From: Flavobacteriales bacterium UBA974
GTDB lineage: Bacteria > Bacteroidota > Bacteroidia > Flavobacteriales_D > Sanyastnellaceae
NCBI GenBank assembly: GCA_002292405.1
Contig: DBBW01000004.1
Span: 1-40,585, forward strand
DNA length: 40,585 nt
Direction of reading: 5' to 3'
This document shows positions 8,231-17,074 of the stretch, piece after piece. Made by a program: the position numbers and the translations under genes. How positions within the stretch are numbered: the first letter of the stretch is position 1; each line of letters opens with the position of its first letter. The notes beneath the pieces were generated by a model. The model saw nothing but the letters and a program-made list of their open reading frames with translations. It searched no databases and was not told the origin of the DNA.

Positions 8231-9271
8231 ATGTTCGACATTGCAACGATGAATTTAGAGGAGATTAATAGAAGATTATTCGAGATCCCTAAGGTCGAAC
8301 TGCATTGTCATTTAGAACTTGCATTTAGACCTTCAACGTTGAGAGAGTGGGCTATTGAAGACGGTCTTGAAGTAAAGTCCGACGAGGATTTCGAGAGAGA
8401 GTTTTTAATATTAGAACCTATGGATGATCTTCCTACGGTATTGAATAAATTTCTTCAAACCCGTGATAGATTGTCTTCACTTTTGAGGATAGAGCGACTC
8501 GCATTTGAAGCGTGTGAAGATATGTATCAAAAGAGCAATGTTAGGCTACTCGAGCTTAGGTATGCCCCGAGCTTTACTCTAGAAGTTTTCCCAGATCTTG
8601 GAGCCGAAGGTTTACACGAGGCGATAATGAGAGGTTGCCAAAGGGCGGAGATGATGTATCCTATGGCTGTTGGACTTATTTGTTTACTACAAAGAATAAA
8701 GACACATAAGGAGAATATGTATTGGTGTGATTTTGCGATAGAGCATAAAGGTGAGTTTTTAGCGGTCGATCTTGCAGACGATGAAGTAGGCTATCCCCCG
8801 GAACCCTTCGCTCCTATTTTCGACAAGGCAAAGGCAGCAGGTCTCGGAGTTACAATTCACGCAGGTGAGCCCAATTTGCCGCAAGCTGCGCAGAACATTA
8901 TTACCAGCATAGACCTTCTTCATGCTGACAGGATAGGTCACGGAGTACAGTCTATACACAATGAAAAGATCATCCAAAGAATCGCAGATGAAAAGATACC
9001 TCTTGAGCTTTGCCCTACAAGCAACTGGCTAACTCAGGCTGTACCTAATTTAGCGGCTCATCCTTTAAAAAAACTCATGGAGCTGGGCGTCAGGACTACG
9101 ATTAATAGTGATGATCCAGGAGCGATGGGAATCGACCTTATGGATGAGTATCACATTGCACACAATATTTTAGGCATGTCGTTCGATCAAATGAACCAAT
9201 GTAACACTTGGGCGGCAGAAGCATCATACATACCAGAAGCGAAAAAGATGAAGGTGTGGTCTAATCAATAA
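8231..9271 (+). CDS. add: Adenosine deaminase-like aminohydrolase
   Basis: This 346-residue TIM-barrel amidohydrolase shows the adenosine deaminase set: HCHLE with H25 and H27 as zinc ligands, TIHAGE with H210 and catalytic E213, RIGHG with H237, LELCPTSN, and NSDDPG with D294 and D295. The reaction would be adenosine (or deoxyadenosine) to inosine in purine salvage. The first motif reads HLELAF where classical enzymes have HLDGA, so substrate preference may differ and another purine-type substrate is possible. A second in-frame ATG at 8249 (MNLEEI) would also fit family length. It heads a plus-strand run of five closely spaced genes; the next begins six bases after its stop. Confidence 0.87.
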   Translation: MFDIATMNLEEINRRLFEIPKVELHCHLELAFRPSTLREWAIEDGLEVKSDEDFEREFLILEPMDDLPTVLNKFLQTRDRLSSLLRIERLAFEACEDMYQKSNVRLLELRYAPSFTLEVFPDLGAEGLHEAIMRGCQRAEMMYPMAVGLICLLQRIKTHKENMYWCDFAIEHKGEFLAVDLADDEVGYPPEPFAPIFDKAKAAGLGVTIHAGEPNLPQAAQNIITSIDLLHADRIGHGVQSIHNEKIIQRIADEKIPLELCPTSNWLTQAVPNLAAHPLKKLMELGVRTTINSDDPGAMGIDLMDEYHIAHNILGMSFDQMNQCNTWAAEASYIPEAKKMKVWSNQ

Positions 9272-9277
9272 AGTATA

Positions 9278-10933
9278 ATGAAAAAAACAGTTCTAGTTAG
9301 CGTGATTTTTTTGCTAACTACCTTATCTGAGAAACAAGCCCAAACTCAGACCGTTGGAAACTTCATCAACTCTTCTCAAGCATTTGAGGGTTACAACTTG
9401 ATCGCTCCACAATCTTCGTTTAACACTTATCTTATAGACAACTGTGGCAGAGTTGTTAACGAGTGGGAAAGTGACTATAGAATAGGGCTTTCAGCATACA
9501 TACTCGATGACGGCAGCTTACTTAGAACCGCTCAACTTGGCTCCGATGCTACTCCATCATTTTCTGGAGGAGGAACAGGAGGGAAAATAGAAATGTTTAA
9601 TTGGGAAGGTGATTTAACATGGTCATTTGTTTGGGCTGACTCATTGCAACACCAACATCACGACATTGAAATGATGCCCAACGGAAACATTCTGATTCTA
9701 GCTTGGGAAAACCACTCCTACGAGGAGGCTCTATCCTTAGGTAAAACGCCCAACAAAGAAGGGAATTCAGTTTGGTGTTGCCAAGTCACTGAAATCATGC
9801 CTTATGGTGAAAATGGAGGGGAAATTATTTGGCAATGGAGCGCATGGGATCATCTCGTTCAAAACACAGACAGTTTGCTACCTAATTTCTCAGCCTCGAT
9901 TTCAGATGCTCCCAGAAAATTCAACATTAACTATACAACTCAGGGGCAAAACGCTCTTAACGAAGACTGGATGCATTGCAATGCGATTGATTACAATTCT
10001 TCGTTAGACCAAATCTTAATTAGCTCTGCCAAGTTTAACGAGATTTTCATTATTCCTCACCATTTATCTACACAAGAAACGGCTACGACTGCTGGCGATT
10101 TACTTTGGCGTTATGGAAACCCTCAAACTTATGGAAGAGGAACAATCGAGGATAGAAAACTATTCTTTCAACACGATTGTCAGTGGATTGACGATACAGA
10201 AGGTGGAAGTGGTCTGTCTAGCAGAATTCTGGTGTTTAATAATGGGAGAAATAGACCCGAGGGAAATCTAAGTTCTGTAGATGAGATAGAGACTCCCAAC
10301 CTCCAAAACGGAACGTACCCTCTTGAAGATATCACCTCTCCTTTCCTCCCAGAAACATATTCATGGAGATACCCCGAAGCTGCAGAGCTTGATGAACTTT
10401 TTTACGCCCAGCAAATTTCTGGTGCTTCTCGCCTTCCTAATGGAAACACTCTAATTTGCAACGGACCTGCCGGTTTCGGGTTTGAGGTTACACCAGAAGA
10501 GGAGATCGTTTGGGAATACATTAATCCTGTTACAGCATTTGGGGCAACAACACAAGGAAACGACGCTGGTAACAATGCAGTATTTCGCATCCCGAGATAC
10601 TCTATGGACTTCACAGGTTTTATCGGAAGAGATATGACCCCGGGTGATGTGATTGAACTAGATAGCTGGATAGACAATTGCACCAGTGATATCAGTGTTG
10701 TCGAAATAACAAAAATCGTAGCCTACCCTAATCCTTTCAGAGATATAGTTCGAGTGAGGTTTGAAGATAAAGGGGATTGGTTTATTCAAACCATTGAAGG
10801 GAAACTCATAGAAAATGGCTCATCAGAGAAAGGAGATATACTTGAACTTGGAAGTGATTTAAATGAAGGCTGCTATATCTTGCGATTTGAAAATGGATAC
10901 AATACTGCGATTAAAATCCTAATTAAGTTTTGA
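9278..10933 (+). CDS. Secreted arylsulfotransferase-like protein with T9SS sorting domain
   Basis: This 551-residue protein has a Sec signal peptide (about 1-22, ending near KQAQ), a beta-propeller resembling arylsulfotransferase families (ASST/Arylsulfotran_2), and a C-terminal type IX secretion domain beginning IVAYPNPF (about residue 480). Typical propeller motifs are HHDIEMMPNGN (H128), DWMHCNAIDYN (H233), WRYGNP, FQHDCQW (H299) and RLPNGNTLICNG. In true ASST enzymes histidines and an arginine form the PAPS-independent sulfotransfer site; equivalent residues are plausible here, but sulfotransfer itself is inference. It is a tandem paralogue of the next gene, four bases apart. It is probably exported to the cell surface or medium. 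Confidence 0.85.
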   Translation: MKKTVLVSVIFLLTTLSEKQAQTQTVGNFINSSQAFEGYNLIAPQSSFNTYLIDNCGRVVNEWESDYRIGLSAYILDDGSLLRTAQLGSDATPSFSGGGTGGKIEMFNWEGDLTWSFVWADSLQHQHHDIEMMPNGNILILAWENHSYEEALSLGKTPNKEGNSVWCCQVTEIMPYGENGGEIIWQWSAWDHLVQNTDSLLPNFSASISDAPRKFNINYTTQGQNALNEDWMHCNAIDYNSSLDQILISSAKFNEIFIIPHHLSTQETATTAGDLLWRYGNPQTYGRGTIEDRKLFFQHDCQWIDDTEGGSGLSSRILVFNNGRNRPEGNLSSVDEIETPNLQNGTYPLEDITSPFLPETYSWRYPEAAELDELFYAQQISGASRLPNGNTLICNGPAGFGFEVTPEEEIVWEYINPVTAFGATTQGNDAGNNAVFRIPRYSMDFTGFIGRDMTPGDVIELDSWIDNCTSDISVVEITKIVAYPNPFRDIVRVRFEDKGDWFIQTIEGKLIENGSSEKGDILELGSDLNEGCYILRFENGYNTAIKILIKF

Positions 10934-10937
10934 AAAA

Positions 10938-12866
10938 ATGAAATTACAATACCTTACTATATGGATCTTATCAATGCTGGCAACAACTGCATTTGCACAG
11001 GATAATACGATTGGTACTATTGTGTATAACGAGGACGCAACAGATGCTGGATTCAACTTGATTTATCCCCACAATCAACCTGACGCATTCCTCTTAGATA
11101 TGTGTGGAAATGTCGTTCATAAATGGGAGAATGCTGATTCTCTTAGACCCGCAAATGTGATTTATATTCTTGAAAACAGTGATGTGATGACAACTTACCG
11201 TCCAGCTAGTTTTCAAAATGATGCCATTTGGGCCGGTGGAGGTGGAGCTACAATTGAACGCAGAACGTGGGACAACGAGCCCATTTGGTCATTCACACGC
11301 AATGATGCCGAGTACCGATTGCATCACGACATTCAACCAATGGCAAATGGCAACGTTCTTGTCATTGCCTGGGAACAGAGAGACTCTCTAGAGTGCATAG
11401 AAGCTGGACGTAATCCTGAAAACTTAACAGGTGCAGGTATGTGGTCAGAAGTTATTTGGGTAATAGCACCAGGTGATGATGGATTGGGAGAAGTTGTCTG
11501 GGAATGGGCTGTTTGGGACCACTTGGTACAGGATTTTGACGCTACCAAGGAGAACTATGGCGTAATTGCAGATAACATCGATAAAATCGATATAAATTTT
11601 GGTTCTGTTTCAAATGCTGTTGCTGACTGGTTGCATATTAATGCCATTGATTTTGACGAGTTTAGTCAACACATTATGTTGAGCGTACCTACATTCAATG
11701 AGATATGGGTGGTTGATTACGGAAATACAACACCTGGTGAACTGAAGTGGCGCTGGGGCAATCCAATGGCATACGACAGAGGTGACAGTACAGACATGAA
11801 GTTGGGATACCAACATCATACCCACTGGCTAGATCTTGCTTTAAGCACCAACAGTCCTGATTACGGAAAAGTAGGTGTTTTTAACAATCGGGTGCAAGGC
11901 GACACTAGTGAGTATAGCACTGTTCACACACTTTTGCCGATTTATGACGAATATGAAAATGAATACATCGTTAACAGTGAGACAGGAACTTATCTGCCTA
12001 CTGATTTCGATTGGACATTTGAATCACCCAATCCCAATACGATATACTCTAACATTGTTTCTTCATTTCAACGATTAGAGAATGGGAATAGTTTTATTTG
12101 TTCTGGAAGAAATGGAGATTCGAGAGAGTATACTCAGGAAGGGGAGCTTGTTTGGCATTACAAAACTCCATTGTTAAACCAATCAGGCACCTCTACCCCA
12201 CAAAGTCAAGGCACAGTGCTTGAACCGACCCAAAATCTCACATTTAGAGCTAGTCGCTATCCAGCCGACTACCCCGCATTTGACGACATTGATTTCGTGA
12301 CCGGCTTACCTATTGAGTTAAATCCAATAATGTTAGAATCGTGTCTATCAGGTTGTGATCTTACACTTTCAATCGACTCTATTTCTTTCGATTCTCTTGG
12401 AATAGCGACAGTTACAATTCTAGCAGAGGGTTCGAGCCAAATAAACAGCATCGAATGGATGTCATTAGCTGACAGCACTCTACTTCCTTTATCTCAAGAA
12501 CTCACATTCACAACATCTGAGGCTGGTGACTTTATGATAACTGTAACAGACTTCATGGGCTGTACTTATTCACTCGTGGTATCTGTGATATTTGACGCAC
12601 TTGAGGGTCTTGGAAGCCCTACACCTCTTACATTTGGATTGTACCCTAACCCTTCAAACGGGTTAGTGAATATTTCATTTTCTAAGGCAATACACCAAGC
12701 TGACATAAATGTTATAGATATGCAGGGAAGAATTGTTTTCTCACTCAATAAAACTTCTTCTTTAGGTGAAGCTTTAGACCTCAATCATTTAAATTCCGGG
12801 ACTTACTTTGTATCTATCTCTTCCGATGAAGGGTTTGCAATCACTAAAATAGTAATACAAAAATAA
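10938..12866 (+). CDS. Secreted arylsulfotransferase-like protein with T9SS sorting domain (second copy)
   Basis: This 642-residue protein shares the layout of the preceding one: signal peptide (about 1-20, ending AFAQ), an ASST-like propeller, and a T9SS sorting domain starting FGLYPNPSNGLV. Corresponding motifs are HHDIQPMANGN, DWLHINAIDFD, WRWGNPMAYDRG, YQHHTHW and RLENGNSFICSGRNG. Compared with its neighbour it has an extra Ig-like module of about 90 residues before the sorting domain (roughly residues 470-560, with SIEWMS and MITVTDFMGC). The pair evidently arose by duplication and has diverged widely. Substrate unknown; both are probably exported together. Confidence 0.85.
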   Translation: MKLQYLTIWILSMLATTAFAQDNTIGTIVYNEDATDAGFNLIYPHNQPDAFLLDMCGNVVHKWENADSLRPANVIYILENSDVMTTYRPASFQNDAIWAGGGGATIERRTWDNEPIWSFTRNDAEYRLHHDIQPMANGNVLVIAWEQRDSLECIEAGRNPENLTGAGMWSEVIWVIAPGDDGLGEVVWEWAVWDHLVQDFDATKENYGVIADNIDKIDINFGSVSNAVADWLHINAIDFDEFSQHIMLSVPTFNEIWVVDYGNTTPGELKWRWGNPMAYDRGDSTDMKLGYQHHTHWLDLALSTNSPDYGKVGVFNNRVQGDTSEYSTVHTLLPIYDEYENEYIVNSETGTYLPTDFDWTFESPNPNTIYSNIVSSFQRLENGNSFICSGRNGDSREYTQEGELVWHYKTPLLNQSGTSTPQSQGTVLEPTQNLTFRASRYPADYPAFDDIDFVTGLPIELNPIMLESCLSGCDLTLSIDSISFDSLGIATVTILAEGSSQINSIEWMSLADSTLLPLSQELTFTTSEAGDFMITVTDFMGCTYSLVVSVIFDALEGLGSPTPLTFGLYPNPSNGLVNISFSKAIHQADINVIDMQGRIVFSLNKTSSLGEALDLNHLNSGTYFVSISSDEGFAITKIVIQK

Positions 12867-12886
12867 TAGTATCTAATACCTAGCAG

Positions 12887-13666
12887 ATGACTCAATCAAT
12901 CCTAGTAGAAAATGACGGAGCTGTTAGAACAATAACTCTAAATCGCCCTCAAGCTTTTAATAGTTTTGATATGGACATGGGCCGAGCGTTTCAAAAGGAA
13001 CTTGATGTCGCTGCATCGGATGAAAGTGTACGTTGCATCGTGATCACTGGAAACGGAATGGCATTCAGTGCTGGGCAAGACCTAAAAGAAATTACTGCTC
13101 CCGACGCTCCTAACTTTAAAATTATTGTAGAGGAGACTTACAACACAAGCATTAGAAAAATGTGCTCTATGAGAAAGCCTATTGTTGCAGCAGTTAATGG
13201 AGTTGCGGCAGGTGCTGGTGCAAACATCGCTCTCGCTTGTGACTTAACAATTGCAAAAGAAAGCGCATCTTTTATTCAGGCTTTTTCTAAAATAGGACTT
13301 ATACCTGACAGTGGTGGAACTTGGTGGCTACCAAGACTCGTGGGCATGCAAAGAGCTAAGGCACTTGCTTTTTTCGGAGACAAATTATCAGCGAAAGATG
13401 CTGAAAACATGGGGCTCATTTATAAAGCTGTAAGGGACGAGGATTTTAAAAATGTAGTGTCTGAGACTGCCACACGGCTATCTAAAATGCCAACATATGC
13501 TTTAGGGCTCACCAAAACTGCATTGCACGAAGGAATGTCTAGTGATATAGAAGAACAACTAGCCAGAGAATTAGACTACCAATTTCGTGCTGCAGAATCA
13601 GATGACTATGCAGAAGGTGTAGCATCATTTTTAGAAAAACGAACTCCCAACTTCCAGGGTAAATGA
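12887..13666 (+). CDS. Enoyl-CoA hydratase/isomerase, PaaG-like
   Basis: This 259-residue crotonase-fold enzyme resembles PaaG, the isomerase of ring-epoxidised phenylacetyl-CoA. The oxyanion-hole region reads AFSAGQDLKEI and VNGVAAGAGANIALACD. Position 141 is an aspartate in GLIPDSGGTWWLPR, as in PaaG-type enzymes, where hydratases usually have glutamate. A general fatty-acid role cannot be excluded because no other paa genes are in the window. It starts 20 bases after the second arylsulfotransferase-like gene and overlaps the next small gene by ATGA. Confidence 0.88.
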   Translation: MTQSILVENDGAVRTITLNRPQAFNSFDMDMGRAFQKELDVAASDESVRCIVITGNGMAFSAGQDLKEITAPDAPNFKIIVEETYNTSIRKMCSMRKPIVAAVNGVAAGAGANIALACDLTIAKESASFIQAFSKIGLIPDSGGTWWLPRLVGMQRAKALAFFGDKLSAKDAENMGLIYKAVRDEDFKNVVSETATRLSKMPTYALGLTKTALHEGMSSDIEEQLARELDYQFRAAESDDYAEGVASFLEKRTPNFQGK

Positions 13667-13899
13667 GTCTTTGGATTAAAATAAACGACAGATTACCTGA
13701 AAACAATCAGAGGGTACTTGCTTTTATCCCTAAAAACAAAGTCTTTCTTCCAGGAAAGCAATTGGATTTTGAAATTAGAGAAGTTGTCATTCTACATTTC
13801 AGAGAAAATTTCTATGCAGAAGATGATGATAAAAAAAGAAGTATGGAGTTCATTTTTGGTCTGGAGAAGGAAATAGCAATCACTTCTTTCAAGACGTAA
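13663..13899 (+). CDS. Small DUF551-like protein
   Basis: This 78-residue protein begins LWIKINDRLPENNQRVLAF, which resembles the DUF551 opening (WI-x-DRLP-x-Q-VL). Only this N-terminal motif is recognisable; the rest is short and rich in charged residues. DUF551 has no established function and is often seen in phage or accessory genes. The ATG overlaps the stop of the PaaG-like gene (ATGA), so it is probably translated by coupling. No signal peptide or membrane segment is seen. Confidence 0.7.
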   Translation: MSLWIKINDRLPENNQRVLAFIPKNKVFLPGKQLDFEIREVVILHFRENFYAEDDDKKRSMEFIFGLEKEIAITSFKT

Positions 13900-13911
13900 C
13901 ACATTGGAAAA

Positions 13912-14637
13912 CTATACCTGACGGGCCGCAAAAAACGTAACAGCAACTATGGCTGCCGTTTCTGCTCGGAGTCGCATATCGCCTAAGGTAATTTCTTTAG
14001 CACCTGAATGAAGCATTTCTTGGACCTCTTCCGATGTAAAATCTCCTTCAGGACCAATAGCTATACATGTAGATTCACTCGGAATAATTGCTTTTAAAAG
14101 ATGGGGTTTTTCACCTGAAGAAACAGAATCCATGCAGTGAGCTACGAAAAAATTCTTTGATAAGTTTGCTGAGTCGGATATTTCACGAACAGCATCAATT
14201 AACGCCATCGCAGGCTTTAATTCAGGAAGCCAAGTTCTCTTACTTTGCTTCATTGCAGAAATAAGCACCTTATTCCACCTATCGAACTTTTCGATCTTGC
14301 TCTCAGACCTAGAAGTAAAGACAGGATAAATTCTATCCACTCCAATTTCAGTGGCTTTTTCTAAAAACCACTCAAACCGTTCAGTCTTTTTAGTAGGGGC
14401 AACAATCATGGTAAGGCCAAGTAGAGGAAGTGACTCTCGCGAAATCTCTCCTACTTCCATAACGCATGAACGCTTTTCTAAGTTAATGATGACGCCCTCG
14501 GCAGTTCCACCTTTACCGTCCATCAAAGCGTAGGAAAATCCAACTTTAGCACGAAGGACTTTTACCGCGTGACGACCTTCTTCTTTAGGTAGATGCAGAA
14601 CACCCTTTTTTAAATCTGGAATAAAAAGAGAACGCAT
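13912..14637 (-). CDS. rsmE: 16S rRNA (uracil(1498)-N3)-methyltransferase
   Basis: RsmE methylates U1498 of 16S rRNA using S-adenosylmethionine. This 241-residue protein has the family layout: an N-terminal RNA-binding barrel (HAVKVLRAKVG) and a C-terminal SPOUT knot with the motifs IGPEGDFTSEEV and LGDMRLRAETAAI. KTERFEWFLEKATEIGV, in the middle, is also typical. The gene lies 11 bases downstream of pckA on the same strand and has no obvious own promoter, so it may be read through from pckA. Its end is 12 bases from the convergent DUF551-like gene. Confidence 0.95.
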   Translation of the reverse strand: MRSLFIPDLKKGVLHLPKEEGRHAVKVLRAKVGFSYALMDGKGGTAEGVIINLEKRSCVMEVGEISRESLPLLGLTMIVAPTKKTERFEWFLEKATEIGVDRIYPVFTSRSESKIEKFDRWNKVLISAMKQSKRTWLPELKPAMALIDAVREISDSANLSKNFFVAHCMDSVSSGEKPHLLKAIIPSESTCIAIGPEGDFTSEEVQEMLHSGAKEITLGDMRLRAETAAIVAVTFFAARQV

Positions 14638-14648
14638 TACTTTGAATA

Positions 14649-16274
14649 TTACACCTTTATCTCAGCTACTTCTAATACGCGAGGCCCACCTGAACGCATT
14701 GCATCAGTTGCTGTGTTTTCGAACTTTGAAAAGTTTTCTACAAATCGACGAGCGAGATCAGCTGAAATTTTATCGAACTCCACTTTATCAGACCATGTTT
14801 CACGTGGGCTGAGCAATTCTGTAGGAACGCCTGGGCAAGAAGTTGGGACATCCAGATTAAATACTTTGTCTTTACGCATCTCCACAGAGTGAAGTTCACC
14901 ATTAAGAGCTGCAGTTATCATTGCTCGTGTGTAGCTAAGTTTTATCCTAGACCCTACACCGTAACCCCCTCCTGACCAACCCGTATTTACTAACCACATT
15001 CTAACCCCATGCTTTTCTATACGTTCGCCGAGCATTTTTGCATATTCGGTAGGTGCTAGAGGAAGGAAAGGCGCTCCGAAACAAGCTGAAAAAGTTGTTT
15101 GCGGCTCTACCACTCCAGTTTCAGTACCGGCAACCTTAGCAGTATACCCACTAATAAAGTGAAACATGACACCATTTGCGTCAAGCTTACTAATAGGAGG
15201 TAAAACTCCAAAAGCATCACATGTTAGGAAGAATACATCTGTTGGATGACCTCCCATACCGCTTTCTATAGCTCCATCTATATGATCCACTGGGTAAGAA
15301 ACACGTGTGTTAGGCGTAATTGTATCATCCTTGTAATCAGGAGTAACACCATCTTCTTTAAAACCTATATTCTCTAATAAAGCTCCATATTTGATAGCGT
15401 TAAAAATCTGTGGTTCACTTTCAACACTAAGATCAATGGTCTTTGCATAACAACCGCCTTCCATATTGAAAATACCATCGTTAGTCCAACCGTGCTCATC
15501 GTCTCCTATCAAGTTGCGTAATGGATCTGAACTAAGTGTCGTTTTACCTGTACCACTTAAGCCGAAGAAAACGGCGACATCCCCATCCGCACTCATATTT
15601 GAAGAACAGTGCATAGGAAGAACGTTGTGTCGCTCCGGCAACTCAAAGTTCATCACTGAGAACATACCCTTCTTTATCTCACCTGTATAGCCACTTCCAG
15701 CAATCAGAATAATTTTTCGAGTGAAATCGATTGCGCTTACATTGCCTTGACGACAACCATGACGCTTAGGGTATGCCTGATATCCGGGTGCACATACAAT
15801 ATGCCACTCCGGGTCAGCAATCTTAACATTCTCAGCATCTAATCTTATGAACATATTATGTACAAACAGGTTAGACCAAGCTTTCTCAGTAACCACCCTC
15901 ACGTTAATACGTGTAATGGGGTCAGCTCCCACTGCAGCGTCTCTAACAAAAACTCTCTTACCTCTCAGATAACTTTGTACATCTGCAAGCAAAGTTCCAA
16001 AATCATCCGAAGACATTTTTTGATTAATTTCACCCCAATCAACTCTAGAGCTAGTTTTAACGTCATCAACGATAAACCTATCTTTTGGGGAACGCCCTGT
16101 AAACTCACCAGTCGCAATTGACAGAGCTCCAGTATCCGTTAGGATTCCTTCACCACGTATCAGAGTTTGTAGAATAAGACTTGAGGGGGGAAGATTCCAG
16201 TTAGCGCTTGCTACATCTTCTAATCCAATAGCTTCTAACGATGCCCTATTAGGGCAATTGCCGATATGCTTCAT
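14649..16274 (-). CDS. pckA: Phosphoenolpyruvate carboxykinase (ATP)
   Basis: PckA converts oxaloacetate and ATP to phosphoenolpyruvate in gluconeogenesis. Counting from the chosen start at 16274 (541 residues), the kinase P-loop GLSGTGKTT begins at residue 238; GDDEHGW, GGHPTDVFFLTCDAFGVLPP and LVNTGWSGGGYG follow, all typical of the ATP-dependent class. EFTGRSPKDRF near the N-terminus marks the substrate site. The open frame continues to 16343, but MKHIGNCPNRAS is the more natural start, and a consensus -7 box at 16312-16319 lies inside the longer version. rsmE follows on the same strand. Confidence 0.96.
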   Translation of the reverse strand: MKHIGNCPNRASLEAIGLEDVASANWNLPPSSLILQTLIRGEGILTDTGALSIATGEFTGRSPKDRFIVDDVKTSSRVDWGEINQKMSSDDFGTLLADVQSYLRGKRVFVRDAAVGADPITRINVRVVTEKAWSNLFVHNMFIRLDAENVKIADPEWHIVCAPGYQAYPKRHGCRQGNVSAIDFTRKIILIAGSGYTGEIKKGMFSVMNFELPERHNVLPMHCSSNMSADGDVAVFFGLSGTGKTTLSSDPLRNLIGDDEHGWTNDGIFNMEGGCYAKTIDLSVESEPQIFNAIKYGALLENIGFKEDGVTPDYKDDTITPNTRVSYPVDHIDGAIESGMGGHPTDVFFLTCDAFGVLPPISKLDANGVMFHFISGYTAKVAGTETGVVEPQTTFSACFGAPFLPLAPTEYAKMLGERIEKHGVRMWLVNTGWSGGGYGVGSRIKLSYTRAMITAALNGELHSVEMRKDKVFNLDVPTSCPGVPTELLSPRETWSDKVEFDKISADLARRFVENFSKFENTATDAMRSGGPRVLEVAEIKV

Positions 16275-16311
16275 GTTTGTTCGAGGAATTAAGACATTAA
16301 TATTCCTTGTG

Positions 16312-16319
16312 CAAATATA
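16312..16319 (-). promoter_or_regulatory. Putative -7 promoter box for pckA
   Basis: The minus strand reads TATATTTG, an exact TAnnTTTG match, 37 bases before the chosen pckA ATG at 16274. Its position argues against the longer frame that starts at 16343. No good -33 element is visible. Confidence 0.5.
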
Positions 16320-16364
16320 GACATTCAAGATGCGTTTCTTCACATTTTTGCTTACATCCTATCT

Positions 16365-17015
16365 ATGACTATTTATATTTACACCATGACAAAGACTACT
16401 ATGATGCTTTTTTCATTAGCACTTGTGCTAATCTTCTCGTGTAATACTTCTGATCCTTTAGACCAAACTTCAACACAATCCTCTCCTAAGAAAGAAAAAC
16501 CCGAAAGTCTAAATAATTTAACGGAAAAGGAAAAACAAGGAATGAGGCTTCTAAAGCGTCGACAAAAAGCTACACAAGAAGCTTTATCTATGAAAGAAAA
16601 GAATATGACCAGTCCTTATAAATACCTAACTACTACGGACGAATATCCAATATTCACTTCGTTAATGTCTCGATCAATTCTCTCAAAACATATTCATAGC
16701 GCCGGTGTCACTGTACTCGCTCCAGTAGATAAAGCTTTCGATGACCACCCATATTATAAAGAATTACTTTTGCCGATAAACAAGGAAGAATTAGACAACT
16801 TCATCGCTTACCATATTATCGATACACCTCTAGAGTACAAGGAATTCTCGGTTGGAGATAGTTGGACAGTGCACGCGGGGCACAGCCTTTCCCTCTCGAA
16901 AAAAGGAGGGGTTAATTTCAACGGCGCTCACGTTAGATCAGGAAGTGTAAACACAGACCACGGAATGATCATTGGTATGGATGATCTTGTTTATTACCCT
17001 AAGATCAGTCGCTAA
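16365..17015 (+). CDS. Fasciclin-domain lipoprotein
   Basis: This protein of up to 216 residues has a short hydrophobic leader (MMLFSLALVLIFSC) with a lipobox cysteine at about residue 26, so it is probably an outer-membrane or periplasmic lipoprotein. A charged linker follows (about 30-80). The C-terminal half is a fasciclin-like domain: VTVLAPVDKAFDDH, FIAYHIIDTPLEYKEF, and VNFNGAHVRSGSVNTDHGMIIGMDDLVY. Fasciclin domains usually mediate adhesion. Translation may start at 16386 (MTKTTMML), just after a near-consensus box TATATTTA; the upstream ATG at 16365 is kept as the outer limit. Confidence 0.8.
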   Translation: MTIYIYTMTKTTMMLFSLALVLIFSCNTSDPLDQTSTQSSPKKEKPESLNNLTEKEKQGMRLLKRRQKATQEALSMKEKNMTSPYKYLTTTDEYPIFTSLMSRSILSKHIHSAGVTVLAPVDKAFDDHPYYKELLLPINKEELDNFIAYHIIDTPLEYKEFSVGDSWTVHAGHSLSLSKKGGVNFNGAHVRSGSVNTDHGMIIGMDDLVYYPKISR

Positions 17016-17074
17016 TTAACAATATCACATTTTTTAAATTATCACAGTAGTATAATAACAAAACTCAATGTGAA

